Of a DNA stretch of 36,102 bases, positions 16,119 to 24,872 are shown piece by piece. A program made the position numbers and the translations under genes. Each line of letters opens with the position of its first letter. Positions within the stretch are counted from its first letter, which is position 1. The notes below the pieces were generated by a model, which ran no database searches, was not told the DNA's origin, and saw only the letters and a list, made by a program, of their open reading frames with translations. Source of the DNA: Calothrix sp. HK-06 (GTDB lineage: Bacteria > Cyanobacteriota > Cyanobacteriia > Cyanobacteriales > Nostocaceae); contig NZ_MRCD01000089.1 in assembly GCF_001904745.1 (NCBI RefSeq), positions 1 through 36,102 of the forward strand, in the 5' to 3' direction.

Positions 16119-16196
16119 AAACCGGGTTTCTACGCATTCATTGTCGCAGACAAATCGTTATTTGTATTGTAAGATTTCAATGAAGAAACCCGGTTT
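16119..16196. repeat. AGAAACC-type palindromic element between convergent genes
   Basis: Arms AAACCGGGTTTCT (16119-16131) and AGAAACCCGGTTT (16184-16196), the latter followed by TTTT. Between them lies TACGCATTCATTGTCGCAGA, nearly the same as the core at 4568. It separates the convergent receiver gene (ends 16101) and the repeat protein (ends 16208), and may terminate both. Confidence 0.8.
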
Positions 16197-16207
16197 TTTA
16201 ATTGTTA

Positions 16208-17047
16208 TTAGTCTATGTAATCAGATGTAATACGTTGGTCATTAATTTGACTTGCTCCTACAGGACGTTCGCCATCTATATTAAGAGAGCCTGCCAGTTC
16301 TAAATTGCTTGGGTCAACTGGGCGCCGACCATCTATATCTATAGTTTCATCATATACGAGATTACTAGAAACAATTGGACGCTCACCATCTATATCAAAA
16401 GTATCTAGTACTTTAGAATTATTCGAGGTAATTGGACGTTCACCATCTACATCAAAAGTATCTAGTACCTCAAAAGAACTTGGGTCAACTGGGCGCCGAC
16501 CATCAATATCTATAGTATGGTTGTATTGTAAATCACTGTCAGCAGTTTTTTTACTTTTTTTAGTTTTATTCGCTTTAGTAGTTTTACTATTTTTGGCATT
16601 CGATGTTGTAATCGCTGAACGTTCTTCGACATTAAAAGTACCTACAACCTCAAAAGAACTAGCAGCAACTGGACGCTTACCATCTATATCAAGCGTTTTT
16701 GTAATTTCAAAGTCACTCGATTCTACAGGACGTTGATTGTCTATATCAGTAGTTTTATTATCTTGAGTCGCTAATGATGCTTTATAGTCAACAGTAGGAC
16801 GTTCTTCAACGTTAAAAGTATCTACAACCTCGAAAGAACTGGCAGCTACCGGACGTTTACCGTCTATATCAAGTGTTTTTGTAATTTCAAGGTCACTCGA
16901 TTCAACATCAGCAATTTTCTGAATTTCATCTTGTTTCTTTGTGGAACCAGTTTTAGAAGCTGTATTGCTTCGCTTTGGTCTAGCTTTTGATTCAGCTTTA
17001 GGCGTATCAGTCTTAGTACTTGCTTTAGTTGTTTTTTTATTGGCCAT
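16208..17047 (-). CDS. Low-complexity protein of about ten DIDGxRPV repeats, unknown function
   Basis: A 279-residue hydrophilic protein. The first 50 residues are rich in Lys, Thr, Ala and Ser (MANKKTTKASTKTD). The rest is built from about ten copies of a unit whose core is (D/N)(I/V)(D/E)GxRP(V/I), such as DIDGKRPV, DVDGERPI and DIDGRRPV, usually with a following SSxFEV or SNLE segment and a preceding xTL/xTF/ETI. A second Lys-rich block (KTTKANKTKKSKKTA) splits the array. No signal peptide, membrane segment, Cys or known domain is visible. The ATG at 17047 has GGGAG seven bases upstream and is chosen over an ATG at 17074. It looks disordered. I do not recognise a function. Confidence 0.75.
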   Translation of the reverse strand: MANKKTTKASTKTDTPKAESKARPKRSNTASKTGSTKKQDEIQKIADVESSDLEITKTLDIDGKRPVAASSFEVVDTFNVEERPTVDYKASLATQDNKTTDIDNQRPVESSDFEITKTLDIDGKRPVAASSFEVVGTFNVEERSAITTSNAKNSKTTKANKTKKSKKTADSDLQYNHTIDIDGRRPVDPSSFEVLDTFDVDGERPITSNNSKVLDTFDIDGERPIVSSNLVYDETIDIDGRRPVDPSNLELAGSLNIDGERPVGASQINDQRITSDYID

Positions 17048-17301
17048 TTTTATCTCCCTGTAGCTCTTTGGCATTCAGGCGCTGTATTTGATATATATTT
17101 AATTTTGTGATAAAGGACACCCAAAGTGAAATACGTCTCATGTGGTAAATAAGGGTGAAATTTTTTACCTTAACGGGTAGCGCCAAATAATCCTTTTGAA
17201 GCGTGCGAAAAATGCAAACATATGAAGCTCGTTCGCCCAATCGTTTTAGAATAGACAGTGCCTTACTATTAAAGCTACCCCAATCGCACAAGCAAAATCA
17301 A

Positions 17302-19743
17302 ATGCGTATTTCGTTGAATTGGCTACGGGAACTAGTCGAGATAAAACAAACTCCTGAAGAATTAGCTCAAACCCTCACTATGGCAGGGTTTGAAGTTGAA
17401 GATATTGAAGATCGTCGCACGTGGGCATCGGGTGTGGTAGTTGGACGTGTTAAAGCACGTGAACAACACCCTGATGCCGATAGATTAAGCGTTTGCCAAG
17501 TTGATATTGGTACGGGTGAAACCTTAAATATTGTTTGCGGCGCCTCAAATGTCCGTGCCGATATACTTGTACCAGTAGCTGTAGTTGGTACGTTTCTCCC
17601 AAATATAAATTTAAAAATAAAGCCTGCAAAGTTACGGGGAGTGCCTTCTAACGGCATGATTTGTTCGTTAAAGGAATTGGGATTACCTACAGATGTAGAT
17701 GGAATCCACATTTTTCAAAACGAAAATTTGCAGTTAGGCAGTGATGTACGTCCCTTATTGGGACTTGATGATGTCGTGTTAGACGTAACGGCAACAGCTA
17801 ACCGTGCAGATGCACTTTGTATGGTTGGAATTGCACGCGAAGTTGCTGCCCTTACAAATGCCAAACTATCAATACCCGAACCACCTGAGATAACAGCTTC
17901 AGCATCGCCAGGTTTAAATTTAAAGGTAGAAGAATCTAAAGCTTGCCCTAGTTATATTGGAACGGTAATAGAAAACATTACAATTGCACCGTCACCTGAT
18001 TGGTTACAGCAAAAGCTGCGTGCGGCAGGTACACGCCCAATTAATAATGTTGTAGATATTACTAACTACGTATTACTAGAATGGGGACAACCGCTACACG
18101 CATTTGACCGCGAACGCTTAAAGACAATTGGGGGTAGTGACAACATAACGATTGGAGTTAGATTTGCGAATGCGGGTGAAACTCTCAAGACTCTCGACGG
18201 ACAAACCCGCACTCTCAGTACGCAAAATTTATTAATTACTGCTGGTGATAAACCTGTTGCCCTTGCTGGTGTAATGGGTGGTGAGGAAAGCGAAGTTTAT
18301 GAAGGTACGCAAAACCTCGTTTTAGAAGCAGCATTGTTTGATAACGTAGCAATTCGTCGGTCTTCGCGAAGTGTGGGGTTAAGAAGCGAAGCATCATCAC
18401 GTTATGAACGCGGTATAAATTTTGCAGGTTTAGAAACAGCTACCCGTCGTGCATTGACGATGATTACTGAGTTGGCTGGCGGTACAATTGTTGCTCAAAA
18501 AACAGTAGATACTCGCCCAGACCCTTTAACATGGAGTCACATAATTAGTTTACGTTTAGATCGTGTAAATGAGTTACTTGGACCAACACGCGCGGGTGAC
18601 GATGCTGATATAGGTGGCGAACTACAAGCGAGTGATGTAGAAAGAATTTTAACAGCGTTAGGATGTCAGTTGACTGTTTCAGGAGATAAAACTTGGAATG
18701 TCGTTGTTCCACCATATCGTTACCGCGACTTAGAACGAGAAATCGATTTAATTGAAGAAATTGCTCGCCTTTACGGTTACGATAATTTTTGTGATACTCT
18801 GCCAGAAACAGCCGAAGGTGGTTATTTGCCGTTCGAGCAGGAAATGCTACGCAAATTACGTTATGCAATGCGTGGCGCCGGTTTAACCGAGTTAATTCAT
18901 TATTCGCTCGTCAAACCAGGAGAAGAACGTCAAATAGTAATAAGCAATCCTTTACTTGTTGAGTACTCAGCACTGCGAACCGATTTAATAAATGGTTTAA
19001 TTAATGCGTTTCAATTTAACCTTGAACAAGGAAACGGTGCCCTTAATGGGTTTGAAATTGGAGAAATTTTCTGGCAAGAAGAAAACGGGTTGCAAGAAGC
19101 CGAAGCAATAGGTGGAATTCTGGGCGGTGATACTAGCGTTGGTAGATGGGCACGTGGTGGTTCTGAGGCGCCGATGACTTGGTACGAAGCCAAAGGAGTA
19201 CTAGAAAATATCTTCCAACAAATGAGCTTGCACGTCGAATACCAACCAGATAATCGCGACGCTCGCTTACATCCTGGGCGTACAGCCTCACTATGGGTTG
19301 GTAGCAATCGACTCGGTACATTTGGACAACTACATCCTCAATTACGCAAAGAAAAGAATTTACCAGATGCAGTTTACGTATTTCAACTCGATTTAAATGT
19401 ATTACTAGATGCATTAGATAGTGAAGAAATATTAGTTCCAGGCTTCAAACCATACTCAACCTACCCAGCATCCGACCGTGATATAGCTTTCTTTGCTCCT
19501 ATTGAACTTACCGTTGCAAAAATAGAACGTGCAATTAGAGCATCAGCTAAAGACTTATTAGAGTCAGTAGAATTATTCGACGAATACCGAGGAGAAAACG
19601 TCCCCGCAGGACAACGAAGTTTAGCATTTCGTCTCGTATATCGGTCAAACGAACGGACACTCACCGACAAAGATATCGAACCTGTACACCAAAAAGTTCG
19701 TGACACCTTGGTTGAAAAATTTGGCGTTAATTTAAGGAGTTAG
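17302..19743 (+). CDS. pheT: Phenylalanine-tRNA ligase beta subunit
   Basis: An 813-residue protein of normal cyanobacterial length. In order it shows an N-terminal PheT core ([14 protein letters not shown]), an EMAP/tRNA-binding OB fold (about 40-150: [20 protein letters not shown] and [13 protein letters not shown]), the B3/4 editing region ([20 protein letters not shown]), B5, the catalytic-like core, and a C-terminal FDX-ACB anticodon-binding domain ([13 protein letters not shown]). It forms the alpha2-beta2 enzyme with PheS, encoded elsewhere. The frame extends upstream to 17203, but the conserved start MRISLNWL is at 17302. The YciI-like gene follows after 5 bp, so the two share a transcript. 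Confidence 0.96.
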   Translation: MRISLNWLRELVEIKQTPEELAQTLTMAGFEVEDIEDRRTWASGVVVGRVKAREQHPDADRLSVCQVDIGTGETLNIVCGASNVRADILVPVAVVGTFLPNINLKIKPAKLRGVPSNGMICSLKELGLPTDVDGIHIFQNENLQLGSDVRPLLGLDDVVLDVTATANRADALCMVGIAREVAALTNAKLSIPEPPEITASASPGLNLKVEESKACPSYIGTVIENITIAPSPDWLQQKLRAAGTRPINNVVDITNYVLLEWGQPLHAFDRERLKTIGGSDNITIGVRFANAGETLKTLDGQTRTLSTQNLLITAGDKPVALAGVMGGEESEVYEGTQNLVLEAALFDNVAIRRSSRSVGLRSEASSRYERGINFAGLETATRRALTMITELAGGTIVAQKTVDTRPDPLTWSHIISLRLDRVNELLGPTRAGDDADIGGELQASDVERILTALGCQLTVSGDKTWNVVVPPYRYRDLEREIDLIEEIARLYGYDNFCDTLPETAEGGYLPFEQEMLRKLRYAMRGAGLTELIHYSLVKPGEERQIVISNPLLVEYSALRTDLINGLINAFQFNLEQGNGALNGFEIGEIFWQEENGLQEAEAIGGILGGDTSVGRWARGGSEAPMTWYEAKGVLENIFQQMSLHVEYQPDNRDARLHPGRTASLWVGSNRLGTFGQLHPQLRKEKNLPDAVYVFQLDLNVLLDALDSEEILVPGFKPYSTYPASDRDIAFFAPIELTVAKIERAIRASAKDLLESVELFDEYRGENVPAGQRSLAFRLVYRSNERTLTDKDIEPVHQKVRDTLVEKFGVNLRS

Positions 19744-19748
19744 GAGTT

Positions 19749-20018
19749 ATGACTAAATACATTATGTGGGGAAGCTACTGCGAAGACGTTTTAGAAAAAC
19801 GGGCGCCACATCGTCAAGCGCATCTTGATGGACTAGCACAACAAAAAGAATCGGGTGTACTAATTACAATTGGGCCTACAAAAGATGTCACAAAAGTTTT
19901 TGGTATTTACGAAGCTGAAAGCGAAGACATCGTGCGTCAATTAGTCGAAAATGACCCGTACTGGAAAAACGGCATTTGGACAGAGTACACTATTAAAGAG
20001 TGGATTCAAGCTTTTTAA
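19749..20018 (+). CDS. YciI-like protein
   Basis: An 89-residue ferredoxin-like-fold protein of the YciI/YCII family. It contains the conserved His (RQAHLDGL), a central GVLITIGPTKD strand, and the NDPYWKNGIWTEYTIKEW end typical of the family (normally xDPxxxxGl). YciI proteins are proposed small-molecule enzymes or binding proteins; function is unproven. It starts 5 bp after pheT with AGGAG before the ATG, so translation is probably coupled. A terminator-like hairpin follows at 20029. A second YciI-like gene lies at 24553. Confidence 0.88.
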   Translation: MTKYIMWGSYCEDVLEKRAPHRQAHLDGLAQQKESGVLITIGPTKDVTKVFGIYEAESEDIVRQLVENDPYWKNGIWTEYTIKEWIQAF

Positions 20019-20028
20019 TATCGGTTAT

Positions 20029-20065
20029 AGAAACCGGGTTTCTTTTAAGCAGAAACCCGGTTTCT
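20029..20065 (+). terminator. Hairpin terminator after pheT-yciI (AGAAACC element)
   Basis: Arms AGAAACCGGGTTTCT (20029-20043) and AGAAACCCGGTTTCT (20051-20065), a 7-nt loop, then TTATTTCT. It is placed 10 bp after the YciI stop. This is a compact version of the dispersed repeat, here well positioned to end the transcript. Confidence 0.7.
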
Positions 20066-20147
20066 TTATTTCTCAGTAAAAGTATACGTATCAGTTTCAC
20101 AGAGATTAACTTTGTACCCTTCAGCCACTTCACCAAATTAGCCAAAA

Positions 20148-20975
20148 GTGAAAACAGACAGTATCTTTTACGAGATTTTTCAAACATTTCCTGAATTTTT
20201 CTTTGAATTGATAGGTAATACATAACCGAGAGCCTCAACCTATAGTTTCTTATCTCAGGAAGTAAAACAAACGCGCTTTCAAATAGACGGTATCTTCATA
20301 CCTCCAATTTATGCCTCTAACTTACCCATTTATTTTGCTGAGTTTTAAGGATACAAAGACCATAAAAAGAATATTTATCAAGGCTTTTTTGCGGAAATCT
20401 TCCTTTATTTAGATGATTACACCCCAGTAAACGACTGGCGAGGAATTCTAATTTTTACCCAAAAGCGACTCGACCCAGGTTTACCCATACAATACGAAGA
20501 CTTTAAAAATAGTCCTCGCTTCACAAAGATTTATCTTGATCAACTTGACCCGCAAGTTACCGACAAGTCTTTAAGCCTCTCAGTGCTTCGACTGGTTAGA
20601 GTTAAAGAAAACATTGCAGGGCAACAAGCTAGAATTTCAATCGATAGAGCCAAGCGAGAAGCGCCTAACCTTGACTTTCAAAGAGCGATAATAGAATTAA
20701 TTGAAACCGTAATTGTTTACAAATTCCCTAATATAGGCAGAAAGGAGATAGAAAACATGCTAGGACTGAATGACCTCAAAAACACTAAGGTGTATCAAGA
20801 AGCGCTTAAAGAAGGAGAAGACATTGGCGAACAACGAGGTGAAAAACGAGGCGAACATAAGAATAAACTAGCAACGGCAGCTAAGTTGCTCAATCGTGGA
20901 ATGACTGTTGAGGAGGTTGCTGAAATCACTGAGTTAGAAATTGAGCAAGTCCGTCAAATTGCTAACCAGAAGTAA
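20148..20975 (+). pseudogene. DUF2887 / Rpn-like nuclease pseudogene with two in-frame TAA stops
   Basis: From a GTG at 20148 one uninterrupted register of 276 codons reads as a DUF2887/Rpn-family protein (PD-(D/E)XK-like, common in cyanobacteria). Recognisable parts are KTDSIFYEIFQTFP, the QTRFQIDGIFIPP strand, FAEIFLYLDDY, DWRGILIFTQKR, RKEIENMLGL and the C-terminal MTVEEVAEITELEIEQVRQI helix motif. Codons at 20223-20225 and 20346-20348 are TAA, each explained by one substitution from a sense codon such as CAA. There is no frameshift. The downstream 130 codons could still be translated alone from an internal start, but lack the nuclease core. Such genes are mobile and often decayed. Confidence 0.85.
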
Positions 20976-21025
20976 TAATTGTAAATCTGACATCTTGTGG
21001 GGTGGGTATCCTTGCCCTAAACTTG

Positions 21026-21256
21026 GGCAGAAAGGAGATTGAAAATATGTCTAGGCTAAGTTACCTAAAACACACTAAGGTTTATCAAGAAGCACTAAGG
21101 GAAGGAGAAGAGCTTGGTGAGCAGAAAGGCGAACAGAAAGCCAAACTAGCAATGGCACCCAAGTTACTCGATTATGGGATGACAGTTGAAGATGTTGCAG
21201 AAATTGCAGAGTTAGAGATTGAGCAAGTTCGTCAAATTGCTAGCCAGAAGCAATAA
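21026..21256 (+). pseudogene. Second copy of a DUF2887 C-terminal tail
   Basis: This stretch is a diverged copy of 20736-20975: RKEIENM, LKHTKVYQEALREGE, MTVEDVAEIAELEIEQVRQI and the shared AGAAGxAATAATTGTxAA end. Many differences fall at third positions, so it is not a fresh tandem duplication and may come from a different family member whose 5' part was lost. The frame is open from a GTG at 21002, but its first 8 codons are not homologous to anything seen. Probably a non-functional tail. Confidence 0.75.
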
Positions 21257-21551
21257 TTGTGAATACTATATTCTTTCGGGTGAGCTTCCTTATGCTGATT
21301 ATGGAACGGGCAAGGATGCCCATTCCACAAGACTACAATATTCCACAAGACTATATATTATACAAGGCACAATATTGCATAAGGCATATATATTGATTTG
21401 AGAGTTTCTAACCAAGAGTAGTTGTTAGAAATTTCAAGTTGGGTAGGTGCGCTGGAGACACATAACTTAACTCGGCGCCAAAAAATAAAGTGAGCGGTAG
21501 CTGCCGATACAACTTAACATTATTTTAAGACTGCTATTTCTTGGTTAGGTC
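21257..21551. other. Intergenic region upstream of the Rubisco activase gene
   Basis: Holds an imperfect palindrome GGAACGGGCA/TGCCCATTCC near 21302-21325 and a direct repeat ATTCCACAAGACTA occurring twice (about 21320-21350), both of the cyanobacterial CTTGTGG repeat type. A GTAN8TAC motif lies at 21497-21510, resembling an NtcA site but with no matching -10 at the usual distance. The rca promoter must lie here. Confidence 0.5.
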
Positions 21552-23333
21552 ATGGGTTATTACATCGCTCCGAAATTTCTAGATAAACTTGCCGTACACA
21601 TTACTAAAAATTTCTTAAATCTACCTGCTGTGCGCGTTCCGTTGATTTTGGGTATTCACGGACGTAAGGGTGAAGGAAAATCGTTCCAATGCGAATTAGT
21701 TTTTGAAAAAATGGGTATTGAATTCACCCTGATATCTGGGGGTGAGTTAGAAAGTCCTGATGCAGGCGACCCTGCACGCTTGATTCGGTTACGTTATCGA
21801 GAAACTGCTGAGTTAACTAAAGTACGCGGTAAGATGTGCGTACTAATGATTAATGATTTGGATGCAGGCGCCGGACGTTTTGATGAAGGGACACAGTACA
21901 CGGTTAATACGCAGTTGGTCAATGCGACATTAATGAATATTGCGGATAATCCGACAGATGTACAACTTCCAGGTAGTTATGACTCAACGCCATTACCTAG
22001 AATACCAATTATTGTTACGGGTAATGATTTCTCTACGCTGTATGCGCCTTTAGTACGCGATGGACGCATGGAGAAGTTCTATTGGGAACCTGACCGTGAT
22101 GACAAAGTTGGCATTGTCGGGGGAATTTATGAGCCTGATGGATTATCGCGTCGTGAAATTGAACAGTTTGTTGATACCTTTATTAATCAGTCTGTTGACT
22201 TTTTCAGCGCGTTACGTTCTCGCATTTACGACGAACAAATCCGCCACTTTATTCATGAAATTGGTATAGAGAAGGTATCGCAGCGCGTAGTTAACAGTGT
22301 TGAAGGTCCGCCACAATTTAAAAAACCAAACTTTAAATTACCGTACCTGATTGAAATGGGTAATCTGATGGTTGGAGAACAACAGCGCGTACAAAATTCT
22401 AAATTAGTAGAAGAATATAATCGTGGATTGTTTTCGCGTAAAGCTGTATCTAGGGTAGAAGCATTACCAGCGCCAATTTACAGTAATGATGTGGGTGTTG
22501 CAGAAGTTGTAACAACAACAGTTAAAACACCATCTGTAGCACCAGATAGGTCGGCGCCGATTATGGCACCAGTTGTAGCTGGTGTTGGAATGCAAGCTAA
22601 TTCGTCGCCGAGTTTGCCAGCTGGTACACCATACAAACAACCTGCTGCAACGGCACTTGGCACACCATACAAACAACATGTTGTAGAGGTAGTTGAGGAA
22701 CCAACTAATCACGCGCCGATTATGGCGCCAGTTGTAGCTGGTGTTGGAATGCTAAGTAAGTCGGCGCCTAAACTGCCAGCAGGCACACCATACAAACAAC
22801 CTGCTGCAACGGCACTTGGCACACCATACAAACAACATGTTGTAGAGGTAGTTGAGGAACCAACTAATCACGCGCCGATTATGGCGCCAGTTGTAGCTGG
22901 TGTTGGAATGCTAGCTAAGTCGGCGCCTAAACTGCCAGTTGGCACACCATATCATTCACCTTCTTCTGCACCATCTTTAAACCCAGTTACAACATCCGTT
23001 ATGAATAACGGAGAATACTACAAGCAATACGCAGAAAATACACAGCTAGCACCCAGCACTCATCTCACCTTAGAGACTCAAGAACTAGTTCGCGAAATCT
23101 TGTCTAAGGGTTACAAAATAGGTATTGAACACGTTGACGAACGCCGTTTTAAAATGGGTTCATGGCAAAGCTGTACAGTAGGAGAAATTAGCGCTGCCTC
23201 CGATTTAGTTTCTGCTATCGAGTCATCTTTGGGTGACTTCAGCAATGAATATATTCGATTAGTTGCTATCGACCCAAAAAATAGGCGCCGAGTTATGGAG
23301 ACAATTATTCAACGTCCAAACGGGGCTAAGTAG
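21552..23333 (+). CDS. rca: Rubisco activase with RbcS-like (SSUL) domain and expanded repeat linker
   Basis: A 593-residue protein. The AAA+ core (about 1-300) has Walker A GRKGEGKS (37-44), Walker B-like VLMINDLDAGAGRF (97-110), and the IVTGNDFSTLYAPLVRDGRM sensor/arginine-finger region. The C-terminal 90 residues (from about 504) form an RbcS-like domain (ILSKGYKIGIEHVDERRF, GSWQSC) like those of CcmM and cyanobacterial activases. Cyanobacterial Rca removes inhibitory sugar phosphates from Rubisco and is recruited to carboxysomes through this domain. The protein is much longer than usual relatives (roughly 415-440) because the linker holds a 53-residue tandem repeat (GTPYKQ and APIMAPVVAGVGM motifs). 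No rbc genes are adjacent. Confidence 0.92.
   Translation: MGYYIAPKFLDKLAVHITKNFLNLPAVRVPLILGIHGRKGEGKSFQCELVFEKMGIEFTLISGGELESPDAGDPARLIRLRYRETAELTKVRGKMCVLMINDLDAGAGRFDEGTQYTVNTQLVNATLMNIADNPTDVQLPGSYDSTPLPRIPIIVTGNDFSTLYAPLVRDGRMEKFYWEPDRDDKVGIVGGIYEPDGLSRREIEQFVDTFINQSVDFFSALRSRIYDEQIRHFIHEIGIEKVSQRVVNSVEGPPQFKKPNFKLPYLIEMGNLMVGEQQRVQNSKLVEEYNRGLFSRKAVSRVEALPAPIYSNDVGVAEVVTTTVKTPSVAPDRSAPIMAPVVAGVGMQANSSPSLPAGTPYKQPAATALGTPYKQHVVEVVEEPTNHAPIMAPVVAGVGMLSKSAPKLPAGTPYKQPAATALGTPYKQHVVEVVEEPTNHAPIMAPVVAGVGMLAKSAPKLPVGTPYHSPSSAPSLNPVTTSVMNNGEYYKQYAENTQLAPSTHLTLETQELVREILSKGYKIGIEHVDERRFKMGSWQSCTVGEISAASDLVSAIESSLGDFSNEYIRLVAIDPKNRRRVMETIIQRPNGAK
22554..22950 (+). repeat. 159-bp in-frame tandem repeat inside rca
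   Basis: Units start at 22554, 22713 and 22872 with GCGCCGATTATGGC; the period is exactly 159 bp, 53 codons. Two full units and a partial third are present. The second halves of units 1 and 2 (from ACACCATACAAACAACCTGC to CAACTAATCAC) appear identical, while the first halves differ at several sites. This points to recent amplification or gene conversion. Confidence 0.92.
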
Positions 23334-23357
23334 TAATTAGCACTAAAGTGATACAAA

Positions 23358-23389
23358 GAAACCGGGTTTTTAACAATAAACCCGGTTTC
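23358..23389 (+). terminator. Hairpin terminator after rca (AGAAACC element)
   Basis: Arms GAAACCGGGTTT (23358-23369) and AAACCCGGTTTC (23378-23389) with an 8-nt loop, 24 bp past the rca stop. It also lies 57 bp from the stop of the convergent minus-strand gene at 23447, so it may serve both. Confidence 0.65.
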
Positions 23390-23446
23390 TAAAATTAATA
23401 AATACAATGCATCAAAATTCTTTCTAGATATAACTTTTACGTTTAA

Positions 23447-23704
23447 TTACTCTTTATCTTTACCAGTAACATTAAAATCTTTGGCACTTATACCTAGAAC
23501 TGCTAATCCTCCCGAAGTAATATATTTACATACTTGAACTAAAGGCGCCTGTTCTCCACCGAAAGTGCTTGGTGAAAATGCTACAAACCCACTACAACAT
23601 AATACACAACCGATAGCAGTAGTTTTCCAATTTTTAATAGCAACCTTTTTTGTATAAGAATTGGTCGCAGATTCTTGCATTGATGGTCTGACTGAATCTA
23701 ACAT
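23447..23704 (-). CDS. Small membrane protein, holin-like appearance
   Basis: An 85-residue protein with a polar N-terminus, the KNWKTTAIGCVLCCSGFVAF segment (a likely membrane helix at about 24-43), a second weakly hydrophobic stretch (ITSGGLAVLGIS), and the ending AKDFNVTG. The NWKTT...AKDxNVTG pattern is one I associate with short holin-like or phage-derived proteins in cyanobacteria; this is from memory. No phage genes are nearby, so it is probably a stand-alone copy. Convergent with rca. Confidence 0.6.
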   Translation of the reverse strand: MLDSVRPSMQESATNSYTKKVAIKNWKTTAIGCVLCCSGFVAFSPSTFGGEQAPLVQVCKYITSGGLAVLGISAKDFNVTGKDKE

Positions 23705-23840
23705 GATGTTTTTACAATAATTATAATAGTGTGAACAAATAAATTCTTACTTCAGATAGAAGTTTTTATTAATCAACTTCCTTTTGTATGAATTTTGATA
23801 TCAATCACTACAACCTATATGTATATATTTACGGATAAAT

Positions 23841-24377
23841 TTAACTAAATTGGAATTTTGATAAAACGTTCCAACGCTTACCATCGTGCAGTAGTAAACG
23901 AATATTATCAGCGCAAAATTCAAAATTTACCTGACGATGCTCAAATTCTTGCCAAGCTACCTTAAAGTTTTGTTTCGTCAAGTCTCGAAATGCTACCGTC
24001 ATATGTGGTGTGAAAGTTCGAGTTTTGGTGTTTGGGTCATAAATACCTATTGACTCCATATAAGTGATTAAATCTGATTGCAGCGCTATCAACTCTGGAG
24101 TGTTAATTACATCTATATATATAACGCGCGGTGCAAAGGCGCCGTATTGGTTTAATGTGACAGGTACACCCGTTCGATTAAATACAAAATTATTCAAATA
24201 CTCTTCTAGTTGTGTAACATTGCCTTCATCCCATTCAAACGGAGGCTGTAAAGTAATATGAGGTGGAGATTTTAATGCACTGCGACTGTTGTAATTGTCA
24301 GCAAAATACTGCTTGACTTGGTTTACATAGTCCAGAATATGCTGCGGTGGTATCAGGGCAATAAAAAAACGACTCAT
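23841..24377 (-). CDS. 2'-5' RNA ligase family protein (2H phosphoesterase)
   Basis: A 178-residue protein with the two HxT/S motifs that define the 2H superfamily: PHITL (His40, Thr42) and PHMTVAF (His125, Thr127), spaced as in ThpR-type proteins. The N-terminus MSRFFIALIPP is also typical. Members act as RNA 2',3'-cyclic phosphodiesterases or ligases; which activity applies here cannot be read from sequence. It is a single gene, with 14-bp imperfect repeats just upstream of its start. Confidence 0.88.
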   Translation of the reverse strand: MSRFFIALIPPQHILDYVNQVKQYFADNYNSRSALKSPPHITLQPPFEWDEGNVTQLEEYLNNFVFNRTGVPVTLNQYGAFAPRVIYIDVINTPELIALQSDLITYMESIGIYDPNTKTRTFTPHMTVAFRDLTKQNFKVAWQEFEHRQVNFEFCADNIRLLLHDGKRWNVLSKFQFS

Positions 24378-24389
24378 TCAATTGTAGAC

Positions 24390-24431
24390 ATCATATTGTG
24401 GATATCATATCGTGGACATTGTATCGCCGAT
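24390..24431. repeat. Three imperfect 14-bp tandem units upstream of the 2H gene
   Basis: ATCATATTGTGGAT (24390-24403), ATCATATCGTGGAC (24404-24417) and ATTGTATCGCCGAT (24418-24431) run in tandem beginning 13 bp before the minus-strand start codon. They could be regulator half-sites or a simple repeat. Confidence 0.6.
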
Positions 24432-24552
24432 ACTGTAGGGGGTGGGTAACCCACATCCGTGCAACGGAGCTAAATATCTACTAAACCCGCCCCTAACTCA
24501 GCCCCACCAATCATATTGTTTATCGCAAAACCAGACCATCAAGAAAGAGTAT

Positions 24553-24819
24553 ATGCCAATTTTCGTCAAGATAGAACAAGGTAAAGTCGATAAACCAACT
24601 TTTGATCAACACGTAGGCGCACACCATGCCTACGTTCGTGAACTAATCGCACGTGGACATAAAGCAAAAAGTGGATACTGGGCAGTTCGAGGAGGAGGAA
24701 TGATGATTTTTGAAGCAGACTCGATGGAACAAGCTCAAGCTATAGTTGCCGAAGACCCCCTAATTAAAAACGGCTGCGTTGACTACCAACTATATGAATG
24801 GCGCCTCGTCGTAGAATAA
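24553..24819 (+). CDS. YciI-like protein, second copy
   Basis: An 88-residue protein of the YciI/ferredoxin-fold type. It has the conserved histidine region (VGAHHAYVRELIARG), a glycine-rich GYWAVRGGGMMIFEA strand and AEDPLIKNGCVDYQLYEW, closely parallel in layout to the copy after pheT but diverged in sequence. The frame is open from 24442, but that extension is low-quality and Cys/Pro-rich; the ATG at 24553 gives the family start MPIFVKIEQGK. Function not established. Confidence 0.82.
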   Translation: MPIFVKIEQGKVDKPTFDQHVGAHHAYVRELIARGHKAKSGYWAVRGGGMMIFEADSMEQAQAIVAEDPLIKNGCVDYQLYEWRLVVE

Positions 24820-24839
24820 ATAATTTTTGTACAAATTAT

Positions 24840-24869
24840 TTGAAATTATTTGAAATTTAATGCTATAGT
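24840..24869 (+). promoter_or_regulatory. Putative promoter of the SRP RNA gene
   Basis: TTGAAA at 24840-24845 and TATAGT at 24864-24869 are separated by 18 bp, and the RNA begins 4-7 bp after the -10 box. This fits a sigma-70-type promoter for a constitutive small RNA. Confidence 0.65.
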
Positions 24870-24872
24870 TAT

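Noticed and set aside
16208-17047. DIDGxRPV repeat protein as a possible CRISPR-like or DNA repeat artefact
   Set aside because: The units are imperfect, in frame and codon-structured, with a good ribosome site; this is a repetitive gene rather than a CRISPR array.
17075-17291. Minus-strand frame overlapping the pheT 5' end
   Set aside because: It is antisense to pheT, lacks family features, and the true neighbour starts at 17047 with a good ribosome site.
20029-20065. Palindromic AGAAACC repeats as a CRISPR array or attachment site
   Set aside because: Copies are dispersed, lack unique equal-length spacers and lie at gene ends; they fit a REP/MITE or terminator role.
21497-21510. GTAN8TAC motif upstream of rca, resembling an NtcA site
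   Set aside because: This six-base pattern is expected several times by chance in 36 kb, and no -10 box lies at the usual distance of about 22 bp. Kept only as a note in the intergenic entry.
22464-22712. Minus-strand Cys/Tyr-rich frames opposite the rca linker
   Set aside because: They are shadows of the in-frame tandem repeat and have no independent support.
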